Source of the DNA: Paractinoplanes brasiliensis
Lineage (GTDB): Bacteria > Actinomycetota > Actinomycetes > Mycobacteriales > Micromonosporaceae
Length of the DNA stretch: 64,000 nt
Assembly (NCBI RefSeq): GCF_004362215.1
Contig: NZ_SNWR01000001.1
Span: 3,226,001 to 3,290,000, forward strand
Direction of reading: 5' to 3'
Shown here: positions 37,213-46,233 of the stretch, piece after piece
How the letters are laid out: every line of letters begins with the position of its first letter
Position numbering within the stretch: position 1 is the stretch's first letter
Translations under genes and position numbers: made by a program
Notes under the pieces: generated by a model
The model's input: the letters and a program-made list of their open reading frames with translations, nothing else
What the model was told of the DNA's origin: nothing
Databases searched by the model: none

Positions 37213-38958
37213 ATGACGACAGCACGAGTCGGGGCCCGGCGATCACTCAGAGCGCGCCCATGGTGGCGTCCTGTGGTGATCTCTGCTGTCGCCGCCGGCA
37301 TCGCCGTACTGTTTCATCCCGTCCCCGCCCTGGCCGACCCGGCGGCTGCTCCGCAGGACACCTTCAACGTGGCCGTGCCCGACGTCGGCGCCCGCCCGAT
37401 GCCCCTCGGCACGCTGATGCTCCCGGGTCAGAAAACGCCGAACCCCACCCCGACCGCCACGTTGACCGGCGCCGCCACCAGCCCCGCCCTGCAGCAGATC
37501 GAGAAGGGCCGCAACGCCATCGCGGCCCTGGGCGACGAGCTGATCCAGGCCGGGCAGGATCGTGACCTGGCCCGTGACCAGCGCACCGCGGCCGACCTCA
37601 AGGTGAAACAGGCGTCCGAGGTGCTGCAGCAGGCTCAGGCCGCCGCGGCCGAGGCGGCCGCCCAGGCCATCATCGACGCGGCCGCCGCCCCGCCCGGCGG
37701 GCTCGGCGGGCTGTCCGACCTCGGCGACCTCGCCCGCCTGCAGCGTGGCGACGACACCCAGCAGGCCATCGCCCGGCAGATCGAGCTGGCCCAGGTCACC
37801 ACTCAGCTCGCGCTCGACGAGCAGGCGCTGAGCACCAAGCGGCACACCGAGCTCGAGGCGAAGTACAACAAGATCAACGCCAACCTGACCCAGAAGCAGG
37901 CCGCCCAGCAGCGCCTTGAGCTCGCGCACGCCGACGAGCTGGCCGCCGCCGAGGCCACCCAGGCCGGGGTCGACAACGCCCTCGGCCAGGGCTATCTGGC
38001 CGGCGCCGAGGCGGGCCGTGGCGCGGACGCGCGGGCCATGCAGGCGGTGCGGTTCGCGCTCGCCCAGCGCGGCGACCCGTACGTCTGGTCCGAGGAAGGC
38101 CCGGACGAGTACGACTGCTCCGGGCTCATGTACGCGGCGTACCGCTCGGTGGGTTTCCAGCTGACCCGGGTCTCCCGCGACCAGTACTGGCAGACCCGCA
38201 ACAAGGTGGTCTCGCGCTATTCGCTGCTCCCGGGCGACCTGCTGTTCTTCAGCTCCTCCAACAGCTGGCGGGGCATTCACCACGTCGCCATGTACGCGGG
38301 TGACGGCATGATGGTCGAGGCTCCGCGCAGCGGTCTCAACGTGCGCCTGGTGCCCGTACGGTGGTCACGCCTGTTCCAGGCCACCCGGATCTTCGGCTCG
38401 ATCGAGGGCATCGTTCCCGGCCCCGAGCTGGGCGCGCCCGACCCCGACCCGACGACGGGCATCCCGCCGACCCGGCCGACGCTGCCGACCATCCCGACAA
38501 CCCCGCCGAAGAGCCCCACGACGCCGCCCAAGAGCCCGTCGACCCCGCCGAGGACCCCGACGACGCCGCCGACCACCCCGACGACGCCGCCCACCACACC
38601 GCCGACAACGCCGCCCACCACACCGCCGACGACGCCGCCGACCACACCACCGGCCACCACACCGGCCACGACCCCGCCGGCGACCAACCCGACGCCGGAC
38701 AACCCGCCGTCCAACGGTGGCGGCGAGAGCAGCCCGTCGGGCGGCGGTTCCTCGGGCGGCAGCTCTTCCGGCGGCAACTCCTCTGGCGGCAACTCTTCCG
38801 GCGGCAACTCTTCCGGCGGCAGCTCCTCAGGCAGCAGTTCCTCTTCGAGCAGCTCTTCCAGCGCCGGCTCGAAGTCGCCGACGAGCTCGACCAGTTCGGC
38901 CAACGCCGCCGAGTCGGCGAGCAGCCGGGCGGGCACGGCGTCCCCTTCCGGCTCCTGA
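37213..38958 (+). CDS. Secreted NlpC/P60 peptidoglycan hydrolase with low-complexity tail
   Basis: A 581-aa exported protein. It has a signal peptide (about 1-41, ending PALADP), an Ala/Gln-rich coiled coil (about 90-270), and an NlpC/P60 endopeptidase domain (about 275-400) with catalytic C302 (EYDCSGLMYAAY) and His356/357 (GIHHVAMYAG). This resembles RipA-type enzymes that split peptide stems during septation. The tail is Pro-Thr repeats (about 410-495), then Ser-Gly repeats (about 505-565), likely a wall-spanning linker. GGGGAG precedes the ATG. No c-di-AMP riboswitch is evident in the 215-bp gap upstream. Confidence 0.92.
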   Translation: MTTARVGARRSLRARPWWRPVVISAVAAGIAVLFHPVPALADPAAAPQDTFNVAVPDVGARPMPLGTLMLPGQKTPNPTPTATLTGAATSPALQQIEKGRNAIAALGDELIQAGQDRDLARDQRTAADLKVKQASEVLQQAQAAAAEAAAQAIIDAAAAPPGGLGGLSDLGDLARLQRGDDTQQAIARQIELAQVTTQLALDEQALSTKRHTELEAKYNKINANLTQKQAAQQRLELAHADELAAAEATQAGVDNALGQGYLAGAEAGRGADARAMQAVRFALAQRGDPYVWSEEGPDEYDCSGLMYAAYRSVGFQLTRVSRDQYWQTRNKVVSRYSLLPGDLLFFSSSNSWRGIHHVAMYAGDGMMVEAPRSGLNVRLVPVRWSRLFQATRIFGSIEGIVPGPELGAPDPDPTTGIPPTRPTLPTIPTTPPKSPTTPPKSPSTPPRTPTTPPTTPTTPPTTPPTTPPTTPPTTPPTTPPATTPATTPPATNPTPDNPPSNGGGESSPSGGGSSGGSSSGGNSSGGNSSGGNSSGGSSSGSSSSSSSSSSAGSKSPTSSTSSANAAESASSRAGTASPSGS

Positions 38959-39169
38959 CGACCGGTCCGGCGCCCGTAGTCCTTTTCGGTCTTCCCGTCC
39001 CGTCGGGTGATCAACCTCGAGGTGTTCGAATTTCGCCTTTCCGGTGGTCAGTGCCGAGCCGGGGGCCTGGTCCGGTTGATGCCGGGTGTGCTGACGCGCA
39101 CGGATATGGCACGGTTATGTGCAGCGCCCGACGACCGAATCCGTCGGCACGCGGCGGTCGGGAGGATCC

Positions 39170-41407
39170 ATGGACGAGCGGCAGGCGACACCGGACAGCG
39201 ACGGCATGAAGCCGCCGGCTGCGCGGACGCCGGCGGGCGACCAGGACGGATACGCTCCGCCGCCACCGCCGGCCCCGGGCGCCCTCTGGGCGGCCAAGCA
39301 GCCGGCCCCCGACACGGTCAAGGCCTCGCCCGCCCGCGCGCCGGGCGCTTCCCTTCCCGCCGCATCCACGCCCGGCGGCGCTCCCACTTCGGGCGCCCCC
39401 GTGCCCGGCTCCCCGGGCGGCCCCATCTTCGATGCCCCCGCCTCCGGCAGCCCGGCCTCCGGCTCTCCCACCTCAGGCGCCCCTGCTTCCGGCGCGACTG
39501 GATCGGCGTCGCGAACCTCGGCTGCGGGCCCCTCGACGTCGGGCGCTTCCCCGTCCGGCGCGTCGACGCCAGGCACTTCACCGTCCGGCGCGACATCCTC
39601 GGGTGCCACCCCGCCCAGCCCCACGACCCCAGGCACCCCAACCTCCAGCGCCACACCCCCGGGTGCCACCCCCTCCAGCGCTGCGTCCTCGGGCGCTGCA
39701 CCGTCCGCGGGGGCCCCTGACTCTGGTGCGAAGGCCGTCGGGTCGGCGCGACCGGTCAGCCCGGCGTCCGAGATGGCCCCCGAGCGGGTCGACGGTGTCA
39801 GCCGCCGCCTGCCGACCACGTTGGGCAGCGGCGCGGCCCGGGCCACCGTGCCCGGTTCGATCAGTCCCGACTCGGTCGGCGCGGCCCGCGCGGCCGGCTG
39901 GGGCACCGGCGAAGCCAAGCTCTACGGCAGCAAGACCCCCGATGAGGCCGGCGCCAAGGTGGTCAAGCCCACCGTCGTCGCCTCCACCCCGGTCTCCGCG
40001 GCCCCCGCTGCCCCGGTAGTAGCTTCCAACCCCGGGTCCGATCCGCCGTCTCCTACGTCCGGATCCGCAACAGGCACCTCGTCCGCCGCCGGAACGGCCT
40101 CCTCAGCCCGGCCATCGGGGACGGCCGCCGTGGGGGCTTCGACGGGGTCCGCCGCGGTCCGCCCCGGGGCACGGGGCGAGGTTGGACACGAGAGCCGATC
40201 GGTTATGGCTCGGGCCCGGGTCACGCCGCCGCCGAGCGGGTCGAAGCCGGCGCGCGCCGGGGAGCCCACCCCTGAGCCGGGCGATCCGCGGCCATCAGAT
40301 CCGGAGCCCGGTCAGCCGCAGCCCGGCGATCCGCAGCCGAATCGGCCCGACCCCTCGAAGCCAGGCGACCCGCACCCGGATAAGCCGGAGCCAGGCCGGC
40401 CCGAACCGGGTAAGCCGGAGCCTGGTGACCCGCACCCGGGTGAACCGGAGCCCGGTGAGCCCGAGCCGGAGCGTCCCGCGCCGGTCCCGGCCCCGCCGAA
40501 GCGTCCGCAGCCCGAACGGCCCGAGCCGACCAGCCCGGCGCCCGGCCGGCCGGAACCGATCCGCCCGCCGGATCCGTTCCCGGCCCCGCCGTCACCCGGG
40601 CCGTTCCCTGCGCCCACCCCGGGTCCGTTCCCGAGCCCGGCCCCCGGCCCGGCGCCGACGCCGCCCGGTCCCGCGCCGACGCCGCCCGCGCCCAGCCCGC
40701 CCGCACCCAGCCCGACCCCGCCCGGCCCGGTTCCGCCCGGTCCAGGGCCGTCACCGGTGCCGCCGGGTCCGGGTCCCTCGCCCGTGCCGCCCGTCCCCGG
40801 GCCGTTCCCGGGTCCGCCCGGGCCGTCGCCCAGCCCGGTGCCACCGCCGCCCGGTCCGAGCCCGGTGCCGGGGCCGCCGCAGCCGGTCGTTCCACCGCCG
40901 CCGATGATTCAGAGTGGGCTGCCGTCGTACACCGTGCCGCCGGCCACCGGTGGACGCTCGCCGGCCGCCACCACTCCGTTCGGGGTCGTCGGGCCGGAGG
41001 CCAGGACCACGCCGTTCGGCGCGACTTCGCCTCGGCCGTCCGGTGCGGAGGCGACGCCGGCCGCTCGAGCCGACGACGTCCCCGCGTACCCTCCGGGCTT
41101 CGATCCGGAGCCGACGGCGGCAGTCCCGCGGCAGATGCAACCCGGCACCCTGTACGGCACCGGCGGCTACGAGACGATCGACGCCACCATGCCCGTTTCC
41201 ACCAACGCGGTGGAGAATTCCGGGTCGCTTACCGGACACATTCTGGCCCAGGGCTGGCACGACGAGGTCGTCGACCGCAAGCGCAGCAACCTCAAGGTCG
41301 CCATCGCCATGCTGGTGGTGTTGGGCCTGCTGGTGACGGTGAGCATCGTGTTCCTGCTGACCGCCGGGAGCTCGTTCAGCGACTGGATCGGCGGGGTCTT
41401 CTCGTAG
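39170..41407 (+). CDS. Large proline-rich protein with one C-terminal membrane helix
   Basis: A 745-aa protein that is almost wholly disordered. Residues 1-240 are rich in Pro, Ala, Ser, Thr and Gly (units such as SGAPTSG). Residues about 330-580 hold charged then plain Pro repeats (PEPGDPHPG-like, then PGPSPVPP-like). About 680-745 end in one membrane helix, VAIAMLVVLGLLVTVSIVFLL. There is no N-terminal signal, so the bulk should face the cytoplasm with a tail anchor. The ATG has a perfect GGGAGGATCC site. I recognise no family; a scaffolding or septal role is only a guess. Confidence 0.8.
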   Translation: MDERQATPDSDGMKPPAARTPAGDQDGYAPPPPPAPGALWAAKQPAPDTVKASPARAPGASLPAASTPGGAPTSGAPVPGSPGGPIFDAPASGSPASGSPTSGAPASGATGSASRTSAAGPSTSGASPSGASTPGTSPSGATSSGATPPSPTTPGTPTSSATPPGATPSSAASSGAAPSAGAPDSGAKAVGSARPVSPASEMAPERVDGVSRRLPTTLGSGAARATVPGSISPDSVGAARAAGWGTGEAKLYGSKTPDEAGAKVVKPTVVASTPVSAAPAAPVVASNPGSDPPSPTSGSATGTSSAAGTASSARPSGTAAVGASTGSAAVRPGARGEVGHESRSVMARARVTPPPSGSKPARAGEPTPEPGDPRPSDPEPGQPQPGDPQPNRPDPSKPGDPHPDKPEPGRPEPGKPEPGDPHPGEPEPGEPEPERPAPVPAPPKRPQPERPEPTSPAPGRPEPIRPPDPFPAPPSPGPFPAPTPGPFPSPAPGPAPTPPGPAPTPPAPSPPAPSPTPPGPVPPGPGPSPVPPGPGPSPVPPVPGPFPGPPGPSPSPVPPPPGPSPVPGPPQPVVPPPPMIQSGLPSYTVPPATGGRSPAATTPFGVVGPEARTTPFGATSPRPSGAEATPAARADDVPAYPPGFDPEPTAAVPRQMQPGTLYGTGGYETIDATMPVSTNAVENSGSLTGHILAQGWHDEVVDRKRSNLKVAIAMLVVLGLLVTVSIVFLLTAGSSFSDWIGGVFS

Positions 41408-41704
41408 CAGGGGCGCGCTGTGCCGCGTACGGGAAATTTGGATTGTGGCGCTGTGTGACCCTAAGCTGGTCGGGTTTGCGCGTCCGGGGCGTCGTGCCGT
41501 GTGTCACTTGTGCGGTGAGCCTGCCCACTACCGGAGCGGAATGCAGTCGGCGCGCAAAACGTTGCGCCGTACACTTATGACAGTTATTGACGCGGCGTGC
41601 CCATCCGGTGCACGCCACGGGCGTTCTTGCGGGGATTACAGCGGCCGGCTTTCGACAGCCGCGGCGGGCCATTCGCGAGCATGCGCCCCCGTAGAGAGGT
41701 TCTC
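41408..41704 (+). promoter_or_regulatory. Long, structured leader of the DEAD-box helicase gene
   Basis: A 297-bp interval with locally lower GC. It contains the hairpin GGCGTGC-CCATCCGGT-GCACGCC (41594-41616) and a weaker GCGGC/GCCGC pair (about 41641-41662) before the AGAGAGG ribosome site at about 41693. A promoter probably lies near 41560-41580, where TTGCGC and TTATGA-like elements occur. Helicase genes of this kind are often cold-induced and autoregulated through their leaders. No match to a named RNA family is claimed. Confidence 0.4.
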
Positions 41705-43747
41705 TTGACCACTTTCGCTGATCCCAGCACGTTCCCGTCCGTCTTCGAAGACCGTTCCACCGATGAGCAGACCCCCGAGGCCGTCGACACCGAGGCCGTC
41801 GACACCGAGGCCATCGACACCGACGCCGTGAACGTCGAGGCCGACGCTGTGACCGTCGAGACCGCGGCCGCCGCAACGGCCGAGACCGACGCGGTACCCG
41901 TCGAGGAGACCGTCGTCACGGTCGAGACGCCCGAGCAGCCGGCAGCGGCCATCGAGGCGCCGATCGCGATCGAGGAGCCCGTCGAGGCCGCGGTCGCCGT
42001 TCCCACCTTCGCCGAGCTCGGCCTGCCGCAGGAGCTGGTGCGCGTCCTCAGCCGTGAGGGCATCACCACGCCGTTCGAGATCCAGGCCGCGACCATGCCC
42101 GACGCTCTGTCCGGCCGCGACGTTCTCGGCCGCGGCCAGACCGGTTCCGGCAAGACGCTGGCGTTCGGCCTGCCGCTGCTGGCCCGCGTCGCGCAGGGGG
42201 GCCGGGCCCGCCCGCACCACCCCAAGGCCCTGATCCTGGTGCCGACGCGCGAGCTGGCGATGCAGGTCGCCGACGCGCTGATGCCCCTGGGCCGCTCGGT
42301 CGGTGTCTTCCTCAAGACCGCCGTCGGCGGCGTGCCGTACGACCGTCAGATGGACGCGCTCCGTCGCGGCGTCGAGGTCATGGTGGCCACCCCGGGCCGG
42401 CTCGGCGACCTGATCGAGCGCGGCGCCTGCAAGCTCGACGACATCGAGATCACCGTCCTCGACGAGGCCGACCAGATGGCCGACATGGGCTTCCTGCCCG
42501 AGGTCACCGAGCTGCTGGCCAAGACCCCGCAGAAGGCGCAGCGCCTGCTCTTCTCGGCCACTCTCGACGGTGACGTCGACGCGCTGGTCAAGCGGTTCAT
42601 GCACGACCCGGTGACGCACTCGACCGCCCCGGCCGAGGCCAGCGTGTCCACCATGGACCACCACCTGCTGCTGATCCCGCCGCACGACAAGTTCCCGATC
42701 GCCGCGTCGATCGCGAACCGGGCCGGCAAGACGATCGTCTTCGCCCGTACGCAGATGGGCGTCGACCGGCTGGTCGAGCAGCTGCGGCAGGTCGGCGTCC
42801 GGGCCGGCGGGCTGCACGGCGGCAAGACCCAGCGGGTCCGCACCCGTACGCTCGCCGAGTTCAAGGAGGGCCGCACCAGCGTCCTCGTGGCGACGGACGT
42901 GGCCGCCCGCGGCATCCACGTCGACGGCATCTCGCTGGTCATGCACGTCGACCCGCCCAAGGACCCGAAGGACTACCTGCACCGGGCCGGTCGCACGGCG
43001 CGGGCCGGCGAGTCGGGCGCGGTCGTCACCCTGGTGCTGCCCAAGCAGCGCCGCAGCACGCAGGCCATGATGTCCAAGGCCGGTGTCGCGCCGGCCGAGA
43101 CTCGGGTGCGTAACGGCGACGAGAAGCTGATCGAGATCACCGGCGCCCGCGAGCCCAGCGGCGTGCCCGTGGTCGACGAGCCGGAGCCCCGCCGCGATCG
43201 TGGCGACCGGCCGCGGGGCCGCTTCGGCGACCGTCCGCGCGGCTCGTACGGTGACCGCCCGCGTGGTGACCGTCCGCAGCGCTCGTACGGTGACCGCCCG
43301 CAGCGGTCCTACGACGACCGGCCCGCCGGTGACCGTCCGCAGCGGTCCTACGGTGACCGTCCGTCGGGCGACCGGCCGGAGCGTGGCGGCTACGGCGACC
43401 GCTCCCGCGGCGACCGTCCGCAGCGCTCGTTCGGCGACCGCCCCGAGCGCGGCGGATACGGCGACCGCACCGGTTCGAGCGACCGCGGCGGATACGGCGA
43501 CCGGGCCGGTTCCGGCGACCGGGGTGGCTACGGCTACCGGAGCGGCTCGGGTGACCGGCCTGGCTCGGGTGACCGGCCTGGCTACGGTGACCGGTCGGGA
43601 TCGAGTGACCGCCCGAGCGGCGAGCGTGGCTACGGCCGCAACGGCGAGCGGGCCGGTGGCTTCCGGCGCGACAACAACCAGCGGAACGACCGCCGCGAGG
43701 GGCCCTCGGGCCGCTTCGGCGCTGCCCGCCCGGCGCGCTCCTACTGA
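41705..43747 (+). CDS. DEAD-box RNA helicase
   Basis: ATP-dependent RNA helicase, 680 aa from the TTG at 41705 (LTTFADPSTF), which sits after AGAGAGG; an in-frame ATG at 41681 is the alternative. An acidic repeat-rich leader (EAVDTEAVDTEAID) covers about residues 18-95. Then follow the Q motif, Walker A GQTGSGKT (144-151), PTRELAMQ, the DEAD box at 253-256, FSATLDGD, and HRAGRTARAGESG. The C-terminus (about 497-680) is a basic, disordered array of GDRP, RSYGDRP and GGYGDR units, a likely RNA-binding tail that could promote condensates. It fits the RhlE/CsdA kind used in ribosome assembly or RNA turnover. Confidence 0.92.
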   Translation: MTTFADPSTFPSVFEDRSTDEQTPEAVDTEAVDTEAIDTDAVNVEADAVTVETAAAATAETDAVPVEETVVTVETPEQPAAAIEAPIAIEEPVEAAVAVPTFAELGLPQELVRVLSREGITTPFEIQAATMPDALSGRDVLGRGQTGSGKTLAFGLPLLARVAQGGRARPHHPKALILVPTRELAMQVADALMPLGRSVGVFLKTAVGGVPYDRQMDALRRGVEVMVATPGRLGDLIERGACKLDDIEITVLDEADQMADMGFLPEVTELLAKTPQKAQRLLFSATLDGDVDALVKRFMHDPVTHSTAPAEASVSTMDHHLLLIPPHDKFPIAASIANRAGKTIVFARTQMGVDRLVEQLRQVGVRAGGLHGGKTQRVRTRTLAEFKEGRTSVLVATDVAARGIHVDGISLVMHVDPPKDPKDYLHRAGRTARAGESGAVVTLVLPKQRRSTQAMMSKAGVAPAETRVRNGDEKLIEITGAREPSGVPVVDEPEPRRDRGDRPRGRFGDRPRGSYGDRPRGDRPQRSYGDRPQRSYDDRPAGDRPQRSYGDRPSGDRPERGGYGDRSRGDRPQRSFGDRPERGGYGDRTGSSDRGGYGDRAGSGDRGGYGYRSGSGDRPGSGDRPGYGDRSGSSDRPSGERGYGRNGERAGGFRRDNNQRNDRREGPSGRFGAARPARSY

Positions 43748-43767
43748 CGCGCGCCTGAACTCACCGG

Positions 43768-43802
43768 ACGCCCGGCATCTCCCCAGGGGAGGTGCCGGGC
43801 GT
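43768..43802 (+). terminator. Terminator after the DEAD-box helicase
   Basis: An inverted repeat with arms ACGCCCGGCATCTCCCC and GGGGAGGTGCCGGGCGT (one mismatch), followed by TCGGCTTTCC. It lies 20 bp beyond the helicase stop. Confidence 0.8.
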
Positions 43803-43842
43803 TCGGCTTTCCCCGGGGCGGCCGCGGGGGTAGACAGGAGGG

Positions 43843-44487
43843 ATGCTGCCCTCCTCGTTGTTCTGGCAACGCAAGGACACCGCCGGCTCCGAGCACGTGC
43901 TGGCCGACACCGCCGACGGCCTTTACGCCCGCGGCACGGCGCTCGCGGTCGACCCGATCCCCTACACCTGCCGTTACGAGCTGCGCACCGACCCGGAGTG
44001 GGTCACCGGCTTCTTCGACGTGGCCGTCGAGGGCGCGGGTTGGAGCCGCAGTGTGCGCCTCGACCTGGCGGCCGGCCGCTGGCGGGTCACGACGGCCGAG
44101 CGGGGCAGCCTCGACTCGGTGCTGTCGTCGGCCGGGCACGCGGGCGCGGGCCTGCCCGGCACGGAGGATCCCGATCTGCTGTACGGCGCGTTCGACGTCG
44201 ACCTGGGTGGCTCGCCGCTGACCAACACGTTGCCCATCCGCCGGCTCGGCCTGCACCGGGCGGCCGCCGACGGCACCGCGCATCGGCTCAGCGTGGCCTG
44301 GGTGCTGCTGCCCAGTCTCGAGGTGGTGCAGGCCGACCAGATCTACACCGCGCTCGGGGAGGGCCGGGTCCGGTTCGCGAGCGAGACGTTCAGCGCCGAC
44401 CTGTCGATCGACGAGGACGGCTTTGTCGTGGACTATCCGGGGCTGGCGGCGCGGGCTGGTGACCCGCACCTCCAGAGCGCCGGCTGA
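43843..44487 (+). CDS. Putative glycolipid-binding domain protein
   Basis: A 214-aa soluble protein whose full length matches the putative glycolipid-binding family (PF06475 type). Evidence is the phrase PLTNTLPIRRLGLHRA near residue 125, the opening WQRKDTAGSEHVL, and the closing FSADLSIDEDGFVVDYPGL. No signal peptide. The family is fairly common in actinobacteria and pseudomonads, without a proven function. It is transcribed between a terminator and the convergent Lrp gene. Confidence 0.8.
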   Translation: MLPSSLFWQRKDTAGSEHVLADTADGLYARGTALAVDPIPYTCRYELRTDPEWVTGFFDVAVEGAGWSRSVRLDLAAGRWRVTTAERGSLDSVLSSAGHAGAGLPGTEDPDLLYGAFDVDLGGSPLTNTLPIRRLGLHRAAADGTAHRLSVAWVLLPSLEVVQADQIYTALGEGRVRFASETFSADLSIDEDGFVVDYPGLAARAGDPHLQSAG

Positions 44488-44564
44488 GGGCGTACGGGTG
44501 CTCTGATCGGCCTTTGATCGTCAGCCTGCCCGATGCGCGCCGCCCGCGGGCGGGAACCCGGGAA

Positions 44565-45014
44565 TCACCCGATGCCGGGCTGTGGACGGTTCTCCCACTT
44601 CGTGGACAAGGCGATGGCCGTACGGGTGGAGGCGACGCCCGGTGTGCGGTTGATGCGCACGATGAGCTGCTCGAGCTCGGCGATCGTGCCGACCCGGACG
44701 GTCAGCTGGTACGACTCCACGCCGGCCATGAAGTAGCAGCTCTCCACCTCGGGCATGGCTCGCACGGCGGCCAGCACGTCGTCGGTGTCGGCCCCGGAGT
44801 CCTCGATGATGCCGATCAGCGCGGTCACGCCCAGGCCCAGCGCCTCGTGGTCGACCTCGGCGCGGTAGCCGCGGATGGTGCCGGCCGCCTCGAGCTTGCC
44901 CACCCGCTCGTGCACGGCCGGCGCGGAGAGCCCGACCTTGCGTGCGAGCTCGGCATACGACGAGCGGGCATTGTCCCGTAGCAGGTCGATCAGCCGTAGG
45001 TCGATGGAGTCCAT
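44565..45014 (-). CDS. Lrp/AsnC-family transcriptional regulator
   Basis: A 149-aa regulator. The N-terminal helix-turn-helix (SSYAELARKVGLSAPAVHER, about 18-37) and C-terminal RAM ligand-binding sheet (about 65-140) are both present. The ATG at 45014 (MDSIDLRLIDLLRDNARSSY) is the standard family start. Amino-acid sensing is usual for the family. The target is unknown; bldC is divergent from it about 210 bp away. Confidence 0.92.
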   Translation of the reverse strand: MDSIDLRLIDLLRDNARSSYAELARKVGLSAPAVHERVGKLEAAGTIRGYRAEVDHEALGLGVTALIGIIEDSGADTDDVLAAVRAMPEVESCYFMAGVESYQLTVRVGTIAELEQLIVRINRTPGVASTRTAIALSTKWENRPQPGIG

Positions 45015-45226
45015 GGTGATGACCCTAAACGGGTGGCAGAACGTCACTCACGCCCGGTAGCGACGATTCGGCGGCAGGATAACGATCACTGTCGCAATTA
45101 GGGCTTTTTCCGCATTCCAGGGACTCGGTTCCGGGGCAATGCTCTAATGGCTTTACGTCCCGATCGAGCACGCCGACACTCACCGTGATCACGGCCGCTC
45201 CAAATGACCGACGCGAGGAGGGGGCT

Positions 45227-45502
45227 GTGGACACTGGAGATCGCTTGCTCACACCAGGCGAGGTGGCCGCGCTGTTCCGCGTCGACCCGAAGACAGTCAC
45301 GCGATGGGCCGCAGCCGGACGCATCGGCAGCATTCGCACACCGGGTGGCCATCGTCGGTTCCGCGAGTCCGAGGTCCGCGCGTTGCTGGAAGGCGACGGC
45401 GTGGTCGAGGAGATGCGCGAGGACGACGCCGCCAACCGCCCACGCAACGCGGGTCCGACGAACCCGGGCATGGGCTACGGCCCGCCCAACGGGTTGCGCT
45501 GA
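45227..45502 (+). CDS. bldC: BldC-family MerR-like developmental regulator
   Basis: A 91-aa protein that is a single MerR-like winged helix without an effector domain, as in Streptomyces BldC. The core LLTPGEVAALFRVDPKTVTR and TPGGHRRFRESEVRALL is nearly the BldC sequence. The GTG at 45227 follows GGAGGGGG. The C-terminal tail is about 25 residues longer than in Streptomyces and ends inside the convergent ubiX gene (28-bp overlap). BldC binds direct repeats and delays entry into sporulation; the presence here fits a differentiating actinomycete. Confidence 0.9.
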   Translation: MDTGDRLLTPGEVAALFRVDPKTVTRWAAAGRIGSIRTPGGHRRFRESEVRALLEGDGVVEEMREDDAANRPRNAGPTNPGMGYGPPNGLR

Positions 45503-46113
45503 GCGTTCAGCTCGCCTTTCCACCGGGTCAGGAGCGTGTGCGCCACACCCATGGCGTCCAGCGCCTTGCCCGCCACGAAATCGATGAGCTGCTGCGCCGT
45601 GGCCTGCGCCCCGGAGCCGTAGAAACCGGGGCTGGCCGGCAGCACGACCGCCCCGGCATCGTGCAGGGCGATCAGGTGCTCCAGGTGACTGCGTGTAACC
45701 GGCGTTTCCCGGGGCACCACGACCGTACGCCGTCGCTCCTTGAGGTTGACCTCGGCCGCGCGCTGCAGCAGATCCTTGGACAGGCCGATGGCGATGCCCG
45801 CGCACGCCGCCGTGCTGGCCGGCACCACGATCATGCCCTTGGCCGGGTATGACCCGCTGCTCGGTCCGGCGGCCAGGTCACCGGCCGGCCAGTACGTCAG
45901 GTCGCCCAGGTCGCGGCCCAGCCAGGCGCCGACGTCGTCCTTCCAGTGGGCGTCGCGGACGGTCGCGCCGGTCTCGTCGAGGATGGTGAGCCGGGCCGCC
46001 TTCGAGATCACCAGGTCGACCGCCTCGCCCGCGTCGAGCAGCCCGCTCAGCACCGCCCTGGCGTAGGGCGTGCCCGAGGCACCCGAGACACCGACGACCC
46101 ACGGTTCACGCAT
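45475..46113 (-). CDS. ubiX: UbiX-family flavin prenyltransferase
   Basis: A 212-aa UbiX/Pad1-type protein that makes prenylated FMN, the cofactor of the UbiD-type decarboxylase. The opening VVGVSGASGTPYARAVLSGL is the FMN-binding motif, and VVPASTAACAGIAIGLSKDL and VVPRETPVTRSHLEHL are further signatures. It is followed upstream in the same direction by mqnP and the UbiD gene, so the trio forms the late futalosine pathway (MqnM-like). The 120-bp gap from mqnP holds nothing I can identify. Confidence 0.9.
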   Translation of the reverse strand: MREPWVVGVSGASGTPYARAVLSGLLDAGEAVDLVISKAARLTILDETGATVRDAHWKDDVGAWLGRDLGDLTYWPAGDLAAGPSSGSYPAKGMIVVPASTAACAGIAIGLSKDLLQRAAEVNLKERRRTVVVPRETPVTRSHLEHLIALHDAGAVVLPASPGFYGSGAQATAQQLIDFVAGKALDAMGVAHTLLTRWKGELNAQRNPLGGP

Positions 46114-46233
46114 GCCTCAAGTGTGCCCGCCAGTCGCGCGCCGTCCGGGCGGAAGTGGGGAACGACTCGGCCCTGTTCTGGCCGCTCTCGCCGGACGGAG
46201 CCGCCGGGGGAACGGCACACCGGCCGGCCATGG

